A stretch of 64,000 nucleotides of DNA from Streptomyces bottropensis ATCC 25435. Its GTDB lineage: Bacteria; Actinomycetota; Actinomycetes; Streptomycetales; Streptomycetaceae. Below, in pieces: positions 53,910 to 62,284 of this stretch (its first letter is position 1; every line of letters starts with the position of its first letter). The position numbers were made by a program, and so were the translations under genes. The notes below the pieces were generated by a model, which was not told the origin of the DNA, made no database searches, and saw only the letters and a program-made list of their open reading frames with translations. The stretch is taken from positions 6,531,519 through 6,595,518 of the forward strand of contig NZ_KB911581.1 of assembly GCF_000383595.1 (NCBI RefSeq), in the 5' to 3' direction.

Positions 53910-54683
53910 TCACCCTTTTGCCCTCGCCTCCACCATCTGCTTCAGCTTGGCGGGGGTCATGGACTGGTCCGCGTAGATGTTGGTGCCGTTGAGGAAGACG
54001 CTCGGCGTGCCGGAGAAACCGCCCTTCTGGAACGCCTCGTTCGACTTGGCGACCCAGCTGTTGTGCTTGCCGTCCTCGACGCAGGTGCGGAAGGGCGCGG
54101 TGTCCAGTCCGTCCACCTTCTTCGCCAGGTCGAGGAGCTTGGTCTCGTCGGCGAAGTCGTCGTTCGTCTCGGGCGGCTGGTTCTCGTAGAGCACGTCGTG
54201 GTAGGCCGGGAAGCTGCCCTCGTTCTGTGCGCAGGCGGCGGCGTTGGCGGCCTTGCGGGAGCCGCTGCCGCCCATGTTCCCGTCGATCAGGGTGGCGAGG
54301 TGGTACTCGACCTTCAGCTTTCCGGCCTCGGTCAGCTCGTGGATCGTGGAGCGGTAGGCGTCCTCGAAGGACTTGCAGGCCGGGCAGCGGAAGTCCTCCC
54401 ACACCGAGAGGGTCGACTTCGCGCCGGGGTCCCCGACGGGGATCGCGAGGCTGTCCTCGCCGTTGGCCCCCGAGGGGGCCACGACCGGGCCCGCGCTGTC
54501 GGCGTCGTCCTTGCCCGCGTTCGCCGCCACGACGCCGATCACGGCGGCCAGGCCCAGCACGCCCAGCACCGAGGCACCCACGATCAGGACCTTGCGGCGC
54601 TTCTCGGCGGTCTTCTGCTTCTCGCGCTCCTCCGCCAGCCGTTCCCGGGCGGTGCGCTTTCCCTCACGGTTCTTCTCGCTCAC
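53910..54683 (-). CDS. Membrane-anchored DsbA-family thioredoxin-fold protein
   Basis: A 257-residue type II membrane protein. A charged cytoplasmic N-terminus (EKNREGKRTARERLAEEREKQKTAEKRRK) is followed by one membrane segment VLIVGASVLGVLGLAAVIGVVAA (about 32-54). The exported thioredoxin fold has the redox site C100-P-A-C103 in WEDFRCPACKSFED and the cis-Pro in FSGTPSVFLNG. It probably makes or reduces disulphides in secreted proteins. GTG 54683 gives the conserved start VSEKNREGK. It is between lgt and trpA in the same direction, common in Streptomyces. Confidence 0.9.
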   Translation of the reverse strand: MSEKNREGKRTARERLAEEREKQKTAEKRRKVLIVGASVLGVLGLAAVIGVVAANAGKDDADSAGPVVAPSGANGEDSLAIPVGDPGAKSTLSVWEDFRCPACKSFEDAYRSTIHELTEAGKLKVEYHLATLIDGNMGGSGSRKAANAAACAQNEGSFPAYHDVLYENQPPETNDDFADETKLLDLAKKVDGLDTAPFRTCVEDGKHNSWVAKSNEAFQKGGFSGTPSVFLNGTNIYADQSMTPAKLKQMVEARAKG

Positions 54684-54697
54684 ATCCCGCAGAACGA

Positions 54698-54726
54698 ACC
54701 GGGGAGGCGCACCGCGCCTCCCCGGT
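54698..54726 (-). terminator. Terminator at the end of the trpBA transcript
   Basis: ACCGGGGAGGCGC (54698-54710) and GCGCCTCCCCGGT (54714-54726) are exact 13-bp complements with a 3-base loop. It lies 74 bases after trpA and only 15 bases before the dsbA-like start, so it may also sit in that gene's leader. Confidence 0.9.
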
Positions 54727-54799
54727 CCCACTTCCACCCGTTCGAGTGAGCGTTCTGCCCGTTACGTCCGGTCGGCCCCGTACGACAAACGGGTGAACG

Positions 54800-55618
54800 T
54801 CACGCGCCCCGGCGTACGCCCTTCGCGAGGTCGCCCGCCAGCTCGCGCACGGCGTCCAGACCGGCCGCCTCGTCGGGAGCGTCCAGCATCCGCTTCACGA
54901 ACGCGGAGCCGACGATCACGCCATCGGCGAACCCGGCGACCTCGGCGGCCTGCTCGGCGTCGGAGACGCCGAGCCCGACGCAGACCGGCAGGCCCGAGCC
55001 CGTGGCCCGGGTGCGTTCCACCAGGTCCTGGGCCTGCGCGCCGACCGACGCCCGGGTACCCGTGACCCCCATCAGCGAGGCGGCGTAGACGAAGCCGCTG
55101 CCCGCCGCGGTGATCTCGGCGAGCCGCGCGTCCCTGCTGCTGGGCGCGACGACGAAGACCGTGCCGAGCCCGTGCTTCGCGGCGTGCTCCCTCCACAGCG
55201 CCGACTCCTGGACGGGCAGGTCGGGCAGGATGCAGCCCGCGCCGCCCGCCTCCGCCAGCTCGGCCGTGAAGCGCTCGACGCCGTAGCGGTCGATGGGGTT
55301 CCAGTACGTCATGACGAGGACGGGCTTCCCGGTGGCCTCGAAGGCCTCCCGGACCGTCCGCATCACGTCGGCGATCTTGACGCCGCCGCGCAGGGCGATG
55401 TCGTCGGCGGTCTGGATGACGGGTCCGTCGAGGACCGGGTCGCTGTGCGGCAGCCCGACCTCGACGACGTCGGCGCCGCCCTCGAAGACGGCCTTGATGG
55501 CGGCGATGCCGCCGTCGACGGTCGGGAACCCGGCCGGCAGATAGGCGATGAGCGCGGACCGGCCCTCCGCCTTGGCGGCGGCGAGGGTGTCGCTCAACAG
55601 CTGGATGTTGCCGCTCAC
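54800..55618 (-). CDS. trpA: Tryptophan synthase alpha chain
   Basis: A 272-residue TIM-barrel subunit that splits indole-3-glycerol phosphate to indole and glyceraldehyde phosphate. Catalytic Glu in DVVEVGLPHSDPVLDGP and Asp in the TYWNPIDRYG region; DLPVQES and phosphate-binding GLGVSDAEQAAEVAGFADGVIVGSAFV follow. GTG 55618 overlaps the trpB stop (GTGA), keeping the alpha and beta chains balanced. Confidence 0.96.
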   Translation of the reverse strand: MSGNIQLLSDTLAAAKAEGRSALIAYLPAGFPTVDGGIAAIKAVFEGGADVVEVGLPHSDPVLDGPVIQTADDIALRGGVKIADVMRTVREAFEATGKPVLVMTYWNPIDRYGVERFTAELAEAGGAGCILPDLPVQESALWREHAAKHGLGTVFVVAPSSRDARLAEITAAGSGFVYAASLMGVTGTRASVGAQAQDLVERTRATGSGLPVCVGLGVSDAEQAAEVAGFADGVIVGSAFVKRMLDAPDEAAGLDAVRELAGDLAKGVRRGA

Positions 55619-56898
55619 TTGGCGTCCCCCTCGATCTCGGCGAGATCGGCCGCGTCGGCCGCGACCTCGGCGTCGGTGTCGTACAGGCCGAAGTAGCGCG
55701 CGGCCGTGTCCATGTCCTTGTCGCCGCGCCCGGACAGGTTGACGACGATCAGCCCGTCCTTGCCCAGTTCCCTGCCGACCTCCAGGGCGCCGGCGAGCGC
55801 GTGGGCGCTCTCGATCGCCGGGATGATGCCCTCGGTGCGCGACAGCAGACGCAGCGCCTGCATGGCCGCGTCGTCGGTGACCGCGCGGTACTCGCCCCGG
55901 CCGCTGTCCTTGAGGTACGCGTGCTCGGGGCCGATGCCCGGGTAGTCGAGGCCGGCCGAGATCGAGTACGGCTCGGTGATCTGGCCCTCCTCGTCCTGGA
56001 GGACGTACGAGCGCGAGCCGTGCAGGATGCCGGGTTCACCGGCGGTGAGCGTCGCCGCGTGCTCGCCGGTCTCGATGCCGTGGCCGGCGGGTTCGCAGCC
56101 GACGAGGCGTACGCCGGCGTCGGGGATGAAGGCGTGGAAGAGTCCGATGGCGTTGGACCCGCCGCCGACGCAGGCCACGGCGGCATCCGGCAGTCGTCCG
56201 GCGCGTTCGAGGATCTGGCGCCGCGCCTCGACCCCGATGACACGGTGGAAGTCACGGACCATGGCGGGGAAGGGGTGGGGGCCGGCGACCGTTCCGAACA
56301 GGTAGTGGGTGCGGTCGACGTTGGCGACCCAGTCCCGGAACGCCTCGTTGATGGCGTCCTTGAGGGTCCGCGAGCCGGATTTCACGGCGATGACCTCGGC
56401 GCCCAGCATGCGCATGCGGGCGACGTTGAGGGCCTGCCGCTGGGTGTCGATCTCGCCCATGTAGATCGTGCAGTCGAGCCCGAAGAGCGCGCAGGCCGTG
56501 GCGGTGGCGACGCCGTGCTGGCCCGCTCCCGTCTCGGCGATGACCCGGGTCTTGCCCATGCGCCGGGTGAGCAGGGCCTGCCCGAGCACGTTGTTGATCT
56601 TGTGTGACCCGGTGTGGTTCAGGTCCTCGCGCTTGAGGAACACCCGCGCTCCGCCGGCGTGCTCGGCGAACCTCGGCACCTCGGTGAGCGAACTGGGCCG
56701 CCCGGTGTAGTGCACGAGCAGGTCGTCGAGCTCGCGCGCGAACTCGGGGTCGTGCTTGGCCTTGTCGTACTCCACGGCGACCTCGTCCACGGCGGCGACC
56801 AGCGCCTCCGGGATGAACTTGCCGCCGAACGCGCCGAAATACCCCTCGGCGCTGGGAACCTGACCCTCGGGGTCGGGAATGAAGAACTCACTGGACAT
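55615..56898 (-). CDS. trpB: Tryptophan synthase beta chain
   Basis: A 427-residue TrpB that joins indole to serine. PLP lysine in REDLNHTGSHKINNVLGQALL, substrate loop ETGAGQHGVATA, phosphate-binding CVGGGSNAIGLFHAF and the C-terminal LSGRGDKDMDTAARYFGL. ATG 56898 has AGG at eight bases. Upstream is a 251-base gap with short tandem repeats, separating it from trpM. Confidence 0.96.
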   Translation of the reverse strand: MSSEFFIPDPEGQVPSAEGYFGAFGGKFIPEALVAAVDEVAVEYDKAKHDPEFARELDDLLVHYTGRPSSLTEVPRFAEHAGGARVFLKREDLNHTGSHKINNVLGQALLTRRMGKTRVIAETGAGQHGVATATACALFGLDCTIYMGEIDTQRQALNVARMRMLGAEVIAVKSGSRTLKDAINEAFRDWVANVDRTHYLFGTVAGPHPFPAMVRDFHRVIGVEARRQILERAGRLPDAAVACVGGGSNAIGLFHAFIPDAGVRLVGCEPAGHGIETGEHAATLTAGEPGILHGSRSYVLQDEEGQITEPYSISAGLDYPGIGPEHAYLKDSGRGEYRAVTDDAAMQALRLLSRTEGIIPAIESAHALAGALEVGRELGKDGLIVVNLSGRGDKDMDTAARYFGLYDTDAEVAADAADLAEIEGDAK

Positions 56899-57149
56899 GC
56901 GGATACCTCGCAGGGGCATGGGCCCGAAGTTGGCCGGACTATGACTCGCAACGACTCGCGGTGATCACGTACGCGCGCCGCCCCCGGCGCCGTCGACCCG
57001 CCGCCGCGGGTTTCACCCGCCACGACGGCGAGCGACCACGACGGCGAGCGACCACGACGGTGTCGTTCGGCGGTGCCGAAACCGACCGGAAGCGCCCTCG
57101 GCGACCGTCGGGGCGAGAACACCCGGCGGTCAGGGAAGGCGGACGCGGC
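56899..57149 (-). promoter_or_regulatory. Leader region of trpB with 16-bp tandem repeats
   Basis: A 251-base gap between trpM and trpB. CACGACGGCGAGCGAC occurs twice in tandem (57021-57036, 57037-57052) and a half unit follows (57053-57060). Read on the trp strand this gives GTCGCTCGCCGTCGTG repeats. No leader peptide with tandem Trp codons was seen. It may contain an internal promoter for trpBA. Confidence 0.45.
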
Positions 57150-57344
57150 TCAGCTGCCCGCAGGGCATCGGCGCGCACGTGACCGGGGCCATCGCATGCC
57201 GTTCACCTGACCCGGCTCGTCACCGATGACGTACCGGACCCGGCGCCCGTGGACCCGGCGGGCGGGTGCCCGGCAGCCACGGGGACGGCACCCGCGCGCG
57301 AGGCGGGCGTAGGGGTCCCTGGTCGTCATGGAGATCGAGAACAT
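57150..57344 (-). CDS. trpM: Small basic protein TrpM
   Basis: A 64-residue, Arg-rich protein beginning MFSISMTTRDPYARLARGCRP and containing RRVRYVIGDEPGQVNGMRW. Position between trpC and trpB and size match trpM of S. coelicolor (63 residues), a small Streptomyces-specific gene reported to affect growth, antibiotic production and amino-acid metabolism. There is no Trp run and no known domain. ATG 57344 is chosen to match that protein; ATG 57329 is possible. No strong ribosome-binding site is visible. Confidence 0.7.
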   Translation of the reverse strand: MFSISMTTRDPYARLARGCRPRGCRAPARRVHGRRVRYVIGDEPGQVNGMRWPRSRARRCPAGS

Positions 57345-57480
57345 CGGGGCACAGCCTACCGGCCCCGGCTCACCCGTGTGGGTGACCTCGGCCGATACGG
57401 AGGCTCCCCCGCACCCCGGCGCCCCGGCCGGGACGGGTCCCGGCCGGTCGGCGGCGAAGGCGCGGTCGGTCATGGCGGGG

Positions 57481-58290
57481 TCAGCCCCGCCCGTGCCGCA
57501 GCGCCGGGTGCTCGCCGGCGGCGACGAGGTCGGCGACGGCGGTCTTGGGGTCCTTGCCGGTGACGAGGGACTCGCCCACGAGGACGGCGTCGGCGCCGGC
57601 GTTGGCGTAGGCGATGAGGTCGTGCGGGCCCCGGACGCCGGACTCGGCGATCTTGATGAGGGAGTCGGGGATCTCGGGGGCGACCCGCTCGAAGGTGGTG
57701 CGGTCGACCTCCAGGGTCTTGAGGTTGCGGGCGTTGACCCCGATCACCCGGGCACCGGCATCGACCGCGCGTTCGACCTCGTCCTCGTCGTGGACCTCGA
57801 CGAGCGGGGTGAGCCCGATGGACTCGGCACGCTCGATCAGCGACTCCAGCGCCGGCTGGTCGAGGGCGGCGACGATCAGCAGCACGACATCGGCGCCGTA
57901 CGCCCGCGCCTCCCACAGCTGGTACGAGGTGACGATGAAGTCCTTGCGCAGGACGGGGATGTCCACGCGCGCGCGGACGGCCTCCAGGTCGGCCAGCGAG
58001 CCGCCGAAGCGGCGCTGTTCGGTGAGGACGGAGATGATCGCCGCGCCACCCGCCTCGTAGTCGGCCGCGAGACCGGCCGGGTCGGCGATGGCGGCGAGCG
58101 CGCCCTTGGAGGGGCTGGACCGCTTGACCTCGCAGATCACCTTGACGCCGTCGCCGCGGAGGGCGGCCGCGCCGTCCTTGGCCGCAGGAGCCTTCGCCAC
58201 GCGCTCCTTGAGCTCGTCGAGGCTGACGCGCGCCTGCCGTTCCGCGAGGTCGGCACGGACTCCGTCGATGATCTCGTCGAGCACACTCAC
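57481..58290 (-). CDS. trpC: Indole-3-glycerol phosphate synthase
   Basis: A 269-residue single-domain IGPS. It begins MSVLDEIIDGVRADLAERQARVSLDEL; catalytic Lys in CEVKRSSPSKG, IISVLTEQRRFGGSLADL, RKDFIVTSYQLWEARAYGADVVLLIVAAL and ESGVRGPHDLIAYANAGADAVLVGE. It forms indole-glycerol phosphate for TrpA. trpM follows after 136 bases. Confidence 0.96.
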   Translation of the reverse strand: MSVLDEIIDGVRADLAERQARVSLDELKERVAKAPAAKDGAAALRGDGVKVICEVKRSSPSKGALAAIADPAGLAADYEAGGAAIISVLTEQRRFGGSLADLEAVRARVDIPVLRKDFIVTSYQLWEARAYGADVVLLIVAALDQPALESLIERAESIGLTPLVEVHDEDEVERAVDAGARVIGVNARNLKTLEVDRTTFERVAPEIPDSLIKIAESGVRGPHDLIAYANAGADAVLVGESLVTGKDPKTAVADLVAAGEHPALRHGRG

Positions 58291-58462
58291 GCGAGCGGCC
58301 CCCTTTCAGACGGTGGAAATCGGTGACAACGTTTGACCGTCACGCATTGACAGTCGAGCGGTTCTCATGGTTCGGGCAGTTCACTGTGATGGTATCCGCA
58401 GGAGGGCGTAGGCCTCGCATCCGGTTGACGGCGGTCCCACTACCTGGACGTTCACCATTTGA

Positions 58463-58969
58463 TCAAGGATGGAGCCAGCCACCGAACGGCAGGTTCCGGA
58501 CAACCGTGAAGACCAGCGCCGACGCGCCGAGCGACCACATCTGCACGGGCCCGAGGCGCAGGCGCAGGGATCGTCCGCGCGCGGTACGGACCACCCATAC
58601 GGTCCACAGCACCGCGAAGCCCAGGAAACCCGCCACGGCCAGCGCGTTGTCGGTGAGGGCGGTCGCGAGGTCGCCGTGCGCGAAGGCGTGCGCGCTGCGC
58701 AGACCGCCGCAGCCGGGGCAGTACAGGCCGGTCAAGCGCCACAGCGGACACACCGGGTAGTGGCCGGGTTCGTTGGGGTCCACGGCCGCCACGTACGCGA
58801 AGGCCCCGCCGACGGCCGCGAGCACCCCGGCGGGCACCGCGAGCGCGCGGAGCGTGCGTCCGGTGGTCCGAGGAGGGCCGCCGGTCGCGACGGTCGCATC
58901 GACCGGCTCGGCGCCGTGGACGCGCGGCGGTGGCGCGGTCGGCTGGGTGTCGGCGTTCACACACCGCAT
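58463..58969 (-). CDS. DUF2752 membrane protein
   Basis: A 168-residue membrane protein of DUF2752. The signature is CPLWRLTGLYCPGCGGLRSAHAFAHGDLATALTDNALAV, with Cys pair and CPGCG motif, between membrane segments LRALAVPAGVLAAVGGAFAYVAAV and VAGFLGFAVLWTVWVVRTA, plus a last segment. Function is unknown. Commonly found in the trp region of Streptomyces. ATG 58969 (MRCVNADT) is preferred; GTG 58960 is possible. Confidence 0.82.
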   Translation of the reverse strand: MRCVNADTQPTAPPPRVHGAEPVDATVATGGPPRTTGRTLRALAVPAGVLAAVGGAFAYVAAVDPNEPGHYPVCPLWRLTGLYCPGCGGLRSAHAFAHGDLATALTDNALAVAGFLGFAVLWTVWVVRTARGRSLRLRLGPVQMWSLGASALVFTVVRNLPFGGWLHP

Positions 58970-59042
58970 TGTGCCCCGCGCGGGCCGTACGCGCGCCGGA
59001 GGGACGGCCCGCGGTGACACGGGACCGTCCCTCCGGCGGGGG

Positions 59043-59315
59043 TCAGCCCTTGGCGCCGGCCGGCTCGGGGGTGGTCACGCTCTGCGCGCGGACCGCCGCC
59101 GTCTCGTACGCGGCGTGCGCGTCCTTCGGCTGGCCCATGCCCATGGCGCGCATGACCATGCCGACGACGCCGCCGAGGACGACGATGACCATGCCGGCCC
59201 AGAATCCCAGCGGCTGGGCCATCACCATGTAGGCGCCCGAGACGCAGAAACCGATGAAGGCGATGGTGACGCCGGTCCAGGCGGCCGGGGTGTGACCGTG
59301 GCTGCTGCCCGCCAT
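59043..59315 (-). CDS. HGxxPAAW-type small membrane protein
   Basis: A 90-residue protein starting MAGSSHGHTPAAWTGVTIAFIGF, the motif that names the actinobacterial HGxxPAAW family. Two membrane segments (WTGVTIAFIGFCVSGAYMVMA and GFWAGMVIVVLGGVVGMVMRAMG) and a short polar tail. Unknown role, but constantly near trpC/trpE in Streptomyces. ATG 59315 follows GAGGAG at seven bases. Confidence 0.85.
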   Translation of the reverse strand: MAGSSHGHTPAAWTGVTIAFIGFCVSGAYMVMAQPLGFWAGMVIVVLGGVVGMVMRAMGMGQPKDAHAAYETAAVRAQSVTTPEPAGAKG

Positions 59316-59470
59316 GACTTGCTCCTCGTTGTTCATTGCGTCGTGCTCGATGCGTGACGCTCGATGCCTGTGCTGAGTCGGACGCTCGTCGTCCATTGTT
59401 CCGTACGGGTACGGGTGCCATGAGCGGGGGTGTCCACTCTCACGTTCCCGGCTCCGTGCGGCTCGGCGCC

Positions 59471-60118
59471 TCAGGCCGGGCCGGGCCCCGTGGGATCCTC
59501 GCCCCGGTCCAGGGCCTTCCACATGTCCTCGGGCCGGTCGGGGTCGACCGGACGGACCTTGCGCGGCCGGGGCGTGCCGTCGCGTTCGTAGCGGCCGGAC
59601 ATCGCGGGCCACTGCCGTCCGTAGCGCAGCGCGAGCAGCCCGGCGAGCAGGATGAGCGCGCCACCGGCGGCCGCGACGTACGGCCAGCCGGTGTGGCTGA
59701 GCGCGTCGACGGTCGCGGCGGTGTCACCGGAGGCCTCGGCCGCCTTGCCGTCGAGCGCGGTGCCGTCCCGGGCGCCGAGCAGCGCGGCGGCGATGATGCC
59801 CGCCCCGGAGAGGGCGAGCAGCGCGGCGACCAGGACGCGCCCGGACCGGCGTACGGCGAATACGGCGACGAGCGCGGCGAGACCCACCACCGCGAGCGCT
59901 GCCGGCACGCCCGTGACATCGCTGCCCTGGGCGGTCAGCGGGAAGTCGCCGCCCGCCAGCGAGATGGTGCCCTCCGACCAGCGCTGTCGGCTGGCGAGCA
60001 GCGCGACGGCCGCGCCGAGGGCACCGCTGAGCAGCGCCAGGGCGAGACTGCGCCGGCCGGCACGGACGGACGCGGGTTCGGAACGGGGGTGGTCTGGTGC
60101 TGCGGTCACGTACTCCAC
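59471..60118 (-). CDS. Trp-operon-associated membrane protein (TIGR02234 family)
   Basis: A 215-residue protein with four membrane segments (SLALALLSGALGAAVALLASR, ALAVVGLAALVAVFAV, VLVAALLALSGAGIIAAALLGA, YVAAAGGALILLAGLLALRYG) and a basic C-terminal tail RKVRPVDPDRPEDMWKALDRGEDPT. This matches the TIGR02234 actinobacterial family defined by location near trp genes. Function unknown. GTG 60118, or GTG 60109, starts it 52 bases after trpE. Confidence 0.88.
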   Translation of the reverse strand: MEYVTAAPDHPRSEPASVRAGRRSLALALLSGALGAAVALLASRQRWSEGTISLAGGDFPLTAQGSDVTGVPAALAVVGLAALVAVFAVRRSGRVLVAALLALSGAGIIAAALLGARDGTALDGKAAEASGDTAATVDALSHTGWPYVAAAGGALILLAGLLALRYGRQWPAMSGRYERDGTPRPRKVRPVDPDRPEDMWKALDRGEDPTGPGPA

Positions 60119-60170
60119 TATCGCCTGCCCCCCGGGTGGAGCGTCACCCGGGGCGCACGTGAGAAGCGCC

Positions 60171-61649
60171 CTACTCTCCCAACCGGTTGGCCGTGTGCAC
60201 CGCGCGCAGGACCGCCGCCGCCTTGTTGCGGCACTCGGTGTCCTCCGCGAGGGGGTCGGAGTCGGCGACGATGCCGGCGCCGGCCTGGACGTAGGCCGTG
60301 CCGTCGCGCAGCAGTGCCGTGCGGATGGCGATGGCGGTGTCGGAGTCGCCCGCGAAGTCGAGATAGCCGACGCAGCCGCCGTACAGGCCCCGGCGGGAGG
60401 GTTCCAGCTCGTCGATGATCTGCATCGCGCGCGGCTTGGGGGCGCCGGAGAGGGTGCCGGCGGGGAAGCAGGCGGTCAGGACGTCGAAGGCGGTACGGCC
60501 CGCCGCGACCCGGCCGGTGACGGTGGACACGATGTGCATGACGTGGGAGTACCGCTCGACGGACATGAAGTCGACGACCTCGACCGAGCCCGGCTCGCAG
60601 ACCCGGCCCAGGTCGTTGCGGCCCAGGTCGACGAGCATCAGGTGCTCGGCGCGCTCCTTGGGATCGGCGAGCAGTTCGTCGGCGAGGGCCTGGTCCTCCT
60701 GCGGGGTCGCCCCCCGGTGCCGGGTGCCGGCGATGGGGTGGACCATGGCCTGTCCGTCCTCGACCTTGACCAGGGCCTCGGGGGAGGAACCGACGACGTC
60801 GAAGCCGTCGAAGCGGAACAGGTACATGTACGGGGACGGGTTGGTCGCCCGCAGGACGCGGTAGACGTCCAACGCGCTTGCCGTGCACGGGGTCTCGAAG
60901 CGCTGGGAGGGGACGACCTGGAAGGCCTCGCCGGCCCGGATGCGCTCCTTGATGTCCTCGACGGCCGTCTGGAAGTCGGGGCCGCCCCACAGCGCGGTGT
61001 ACTCGGGCAGCTCCGAGGGCGGCAGGGCCGCCGGGGGCTGGGCGACGGGCCGCGTGAGGTCGGCCTCCATGGCGTCGAGGCGGGCGACGGCGTCGGCGTG
61101 GGCCTCGTCGACGCCCGTGTCCAGGTCGTTGTGGTTGATGGCGTTGGCGATCAGCAGGACCGAGCCCTCCCAGTGGTCCATGACCGCCAGGTCGCTCGTC
61201 AGCAGCATGGTCAGCTCGGGCAGCTTCAGGTCGTCCCGTCCGCCGGGGCCGATCTTCTCCAGGCGGCGCACGATGTCGTAGCCCAGGTAGCCGACCATGC
61301 CGCCGGTGAAGGGGGGCATGCCCTCCTGGTGGGGGGTGTGGAGGGCCTCGATGGTGGCGCGCAGGGCGGCGAGGGGGTCGCCGTCCACGGGGACGCCGAC
61401 GGGCGGGGTGCCGAGCCAGTGGGCCTCGCCGTCGCGGGCGGTGAGGGTGGCGTGGCTGCGGACGCCCACGAAGGAGTAGCGAGACCACGAGCGGCCGTTC
61501 TCCGCGGACTCCAGCAAAAAGGTGCCGGGGCGCTCGGCGGCGAGCTTGCGGTAGAGCCCGACCGGGGTGTCGCCGTCGGCGAGGAGCTTGCGGCTGACGG
61601 GGATGACCCGGCGGTCGCCGGCCAGTTTGCGGAACGTCTCGAGGTCCAT
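60171..61649 (-). CDS. trpE: Anthranilate synthase component I
   Basis: A 492-residue TrpE. N-terminal feedback-tryptophan motif LLESAENGRSWSRYSFVG and the chorismate domain with PSPYMYLFRFDGFDVVGSSPEALV, HPIAGTRHRG, DLGRNDLGRVCEPGSVEVV, and AVRTALLRDGTAYVQAGAGIVADSDP-like block (here AIRTALLRDG). It converts chorismate and ammonia to anthranilate. The start lies 11 bases after hisI, so both may be on one mRNA. No leader peptide precedes it in the window. Confidence 0.96.
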   Translation of the reverse strand: MDLETFRKLAGDRRVIPVSRKLLADGDTPVGLYRKLAAERPGTFLLESAENGRSWSRYSFVGVRSHATLTARDGEAHWLGTPPVGVPVDGDPLAALRATIEALHTPHQEGMPPFTGGMVGYLGYDIVRRLEKIGPGGRDDLKLPELTMLLTSDLAVMDHWEGSVLLIANAINHNDLDTGVDEAHADAVARLDAMEADLTRPVAQPPAALPPSELPEYTALWGGPDFQTAVEDIKERIRAGEAFQVVPSQRFETPCTASALDVYRVLRATNPSPYMYLFRFDGFDVVGSSPEALVKVEDGQAMVHPIAGTRHRGATPQEDQALADELLADPKERAEHLMLVDLGRNDLGRVCEPGSVEVVDFMSVERYSHVMHIVSTVTGRVAAGRTAFDVLTACFPAGTLSGAPKPRAMQIIDELEPSRRGLYGGCVGYLDFAGDSDTAIAIRTALLRDGTAYVQAGAGIVADSDPLAEDTECRNKAAAVLRAVHTANRLGE

Positions 61650-61660
61650 GGCGGCTGACC

Positions 61661-62116
61661 TTACTGATCCAGTGACGGTACGTCGGAACCGGCGGCGCTC
61701 CCGACGCCTTCCACGGCCTTGAGGACGTCCTCGTCGAAGCAGGTGCGGGCGCCGGTGTGGCAGGCGGCGCCGACCTGGTCGACCTTGACGAGGACGGTGT
61801 CGGCGTCGCAGTCCAGGCTGACGGACTTCACCCACTGGAAGTGCCCGGAGGTGTCGCCCTTCACCCAGTACTCACGGCGGCTGCGCGACCAGTACGTGCA
61901 GCGGCCGGTGGTGAGCGTGCGGTGCAGGGCCTCGTCGTCCATCCAGCCGAGCATGAGCACCTCACCGGTGTCGTACTGCTGGGCGATGGCGGGCAGGAGC
62001 CCGTCGACGCCGCGCTTGAGGCGGGCGGCGATCTCGGGATCCAGCGCGCTGGGCGTGCCGGGGCCGGCGGGGGCTCCGGGACCGTGGGGGCTGCTGGAGG
62101 ACGGCGTGCGGGTCAT
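61661..62116 (-). CDS. hisI: Phosphoribosyl-AMP cyclohydrolase
   Basis: A 151-residue HisI with a short Ser/Pro-rich N-terminus before the core DTGEVLMLGWMDDEALHRTLTTGRCTYWSRSRREYWVKGDTSGHFQWVKSVSLDCDADTVLVKVDQVGAACHTGARTCF. The metal residues of CDAD and the zinc Cys/His in ACHTG are present. It opens the purine ring in histidine synthesis. ATG 62116 is chosen; ATG 62125 is possible. Confidence 0.95.
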   Translation of the reverse strand: MTRTPSSSSPHGPGAPAGPGTPSALDPEIAARLKRGVDGLLPAIAQQYDTGEVLMLGWMDDEALHRTLTTGRCTYWSRSRREYWVKGDTSGHFQWVKSVSLDCDADTVLVKVDQVGAACHTGARTCFDEDVLKAVEGVGSAAGSDVPSLDQ

Positions 62117-62284
62117 GCGTGCCATTGTGCCGCGCCGGGCCGGGCGGCCTCGTCCGTTGTCCACAGGCCGGACCCTCTTGTCGTACGAATGACCGGTCGT
62201 CGGGCGACCGTCCGGGTATCCGTGGCCACGCATCGGCCGGACCTGCGCTGGGCGCGGGGGTGCCCCGGTCGTAGGGTGGCTGTC

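Noticed and set aside
57001..57060. 16-bp tandem repeats before trpB considered as part of a coding frame
   Set aside because: No frame with Streptomyces codon bias and a start covers them; they were kept as a leader feature only.
61650..61660. Trp-codon leader peptide/attenuator expected before trpE
   Set aside because: Only 11 bases separate hisI and trpE, leaving no room for a leader peptide or attenuator hairpins.
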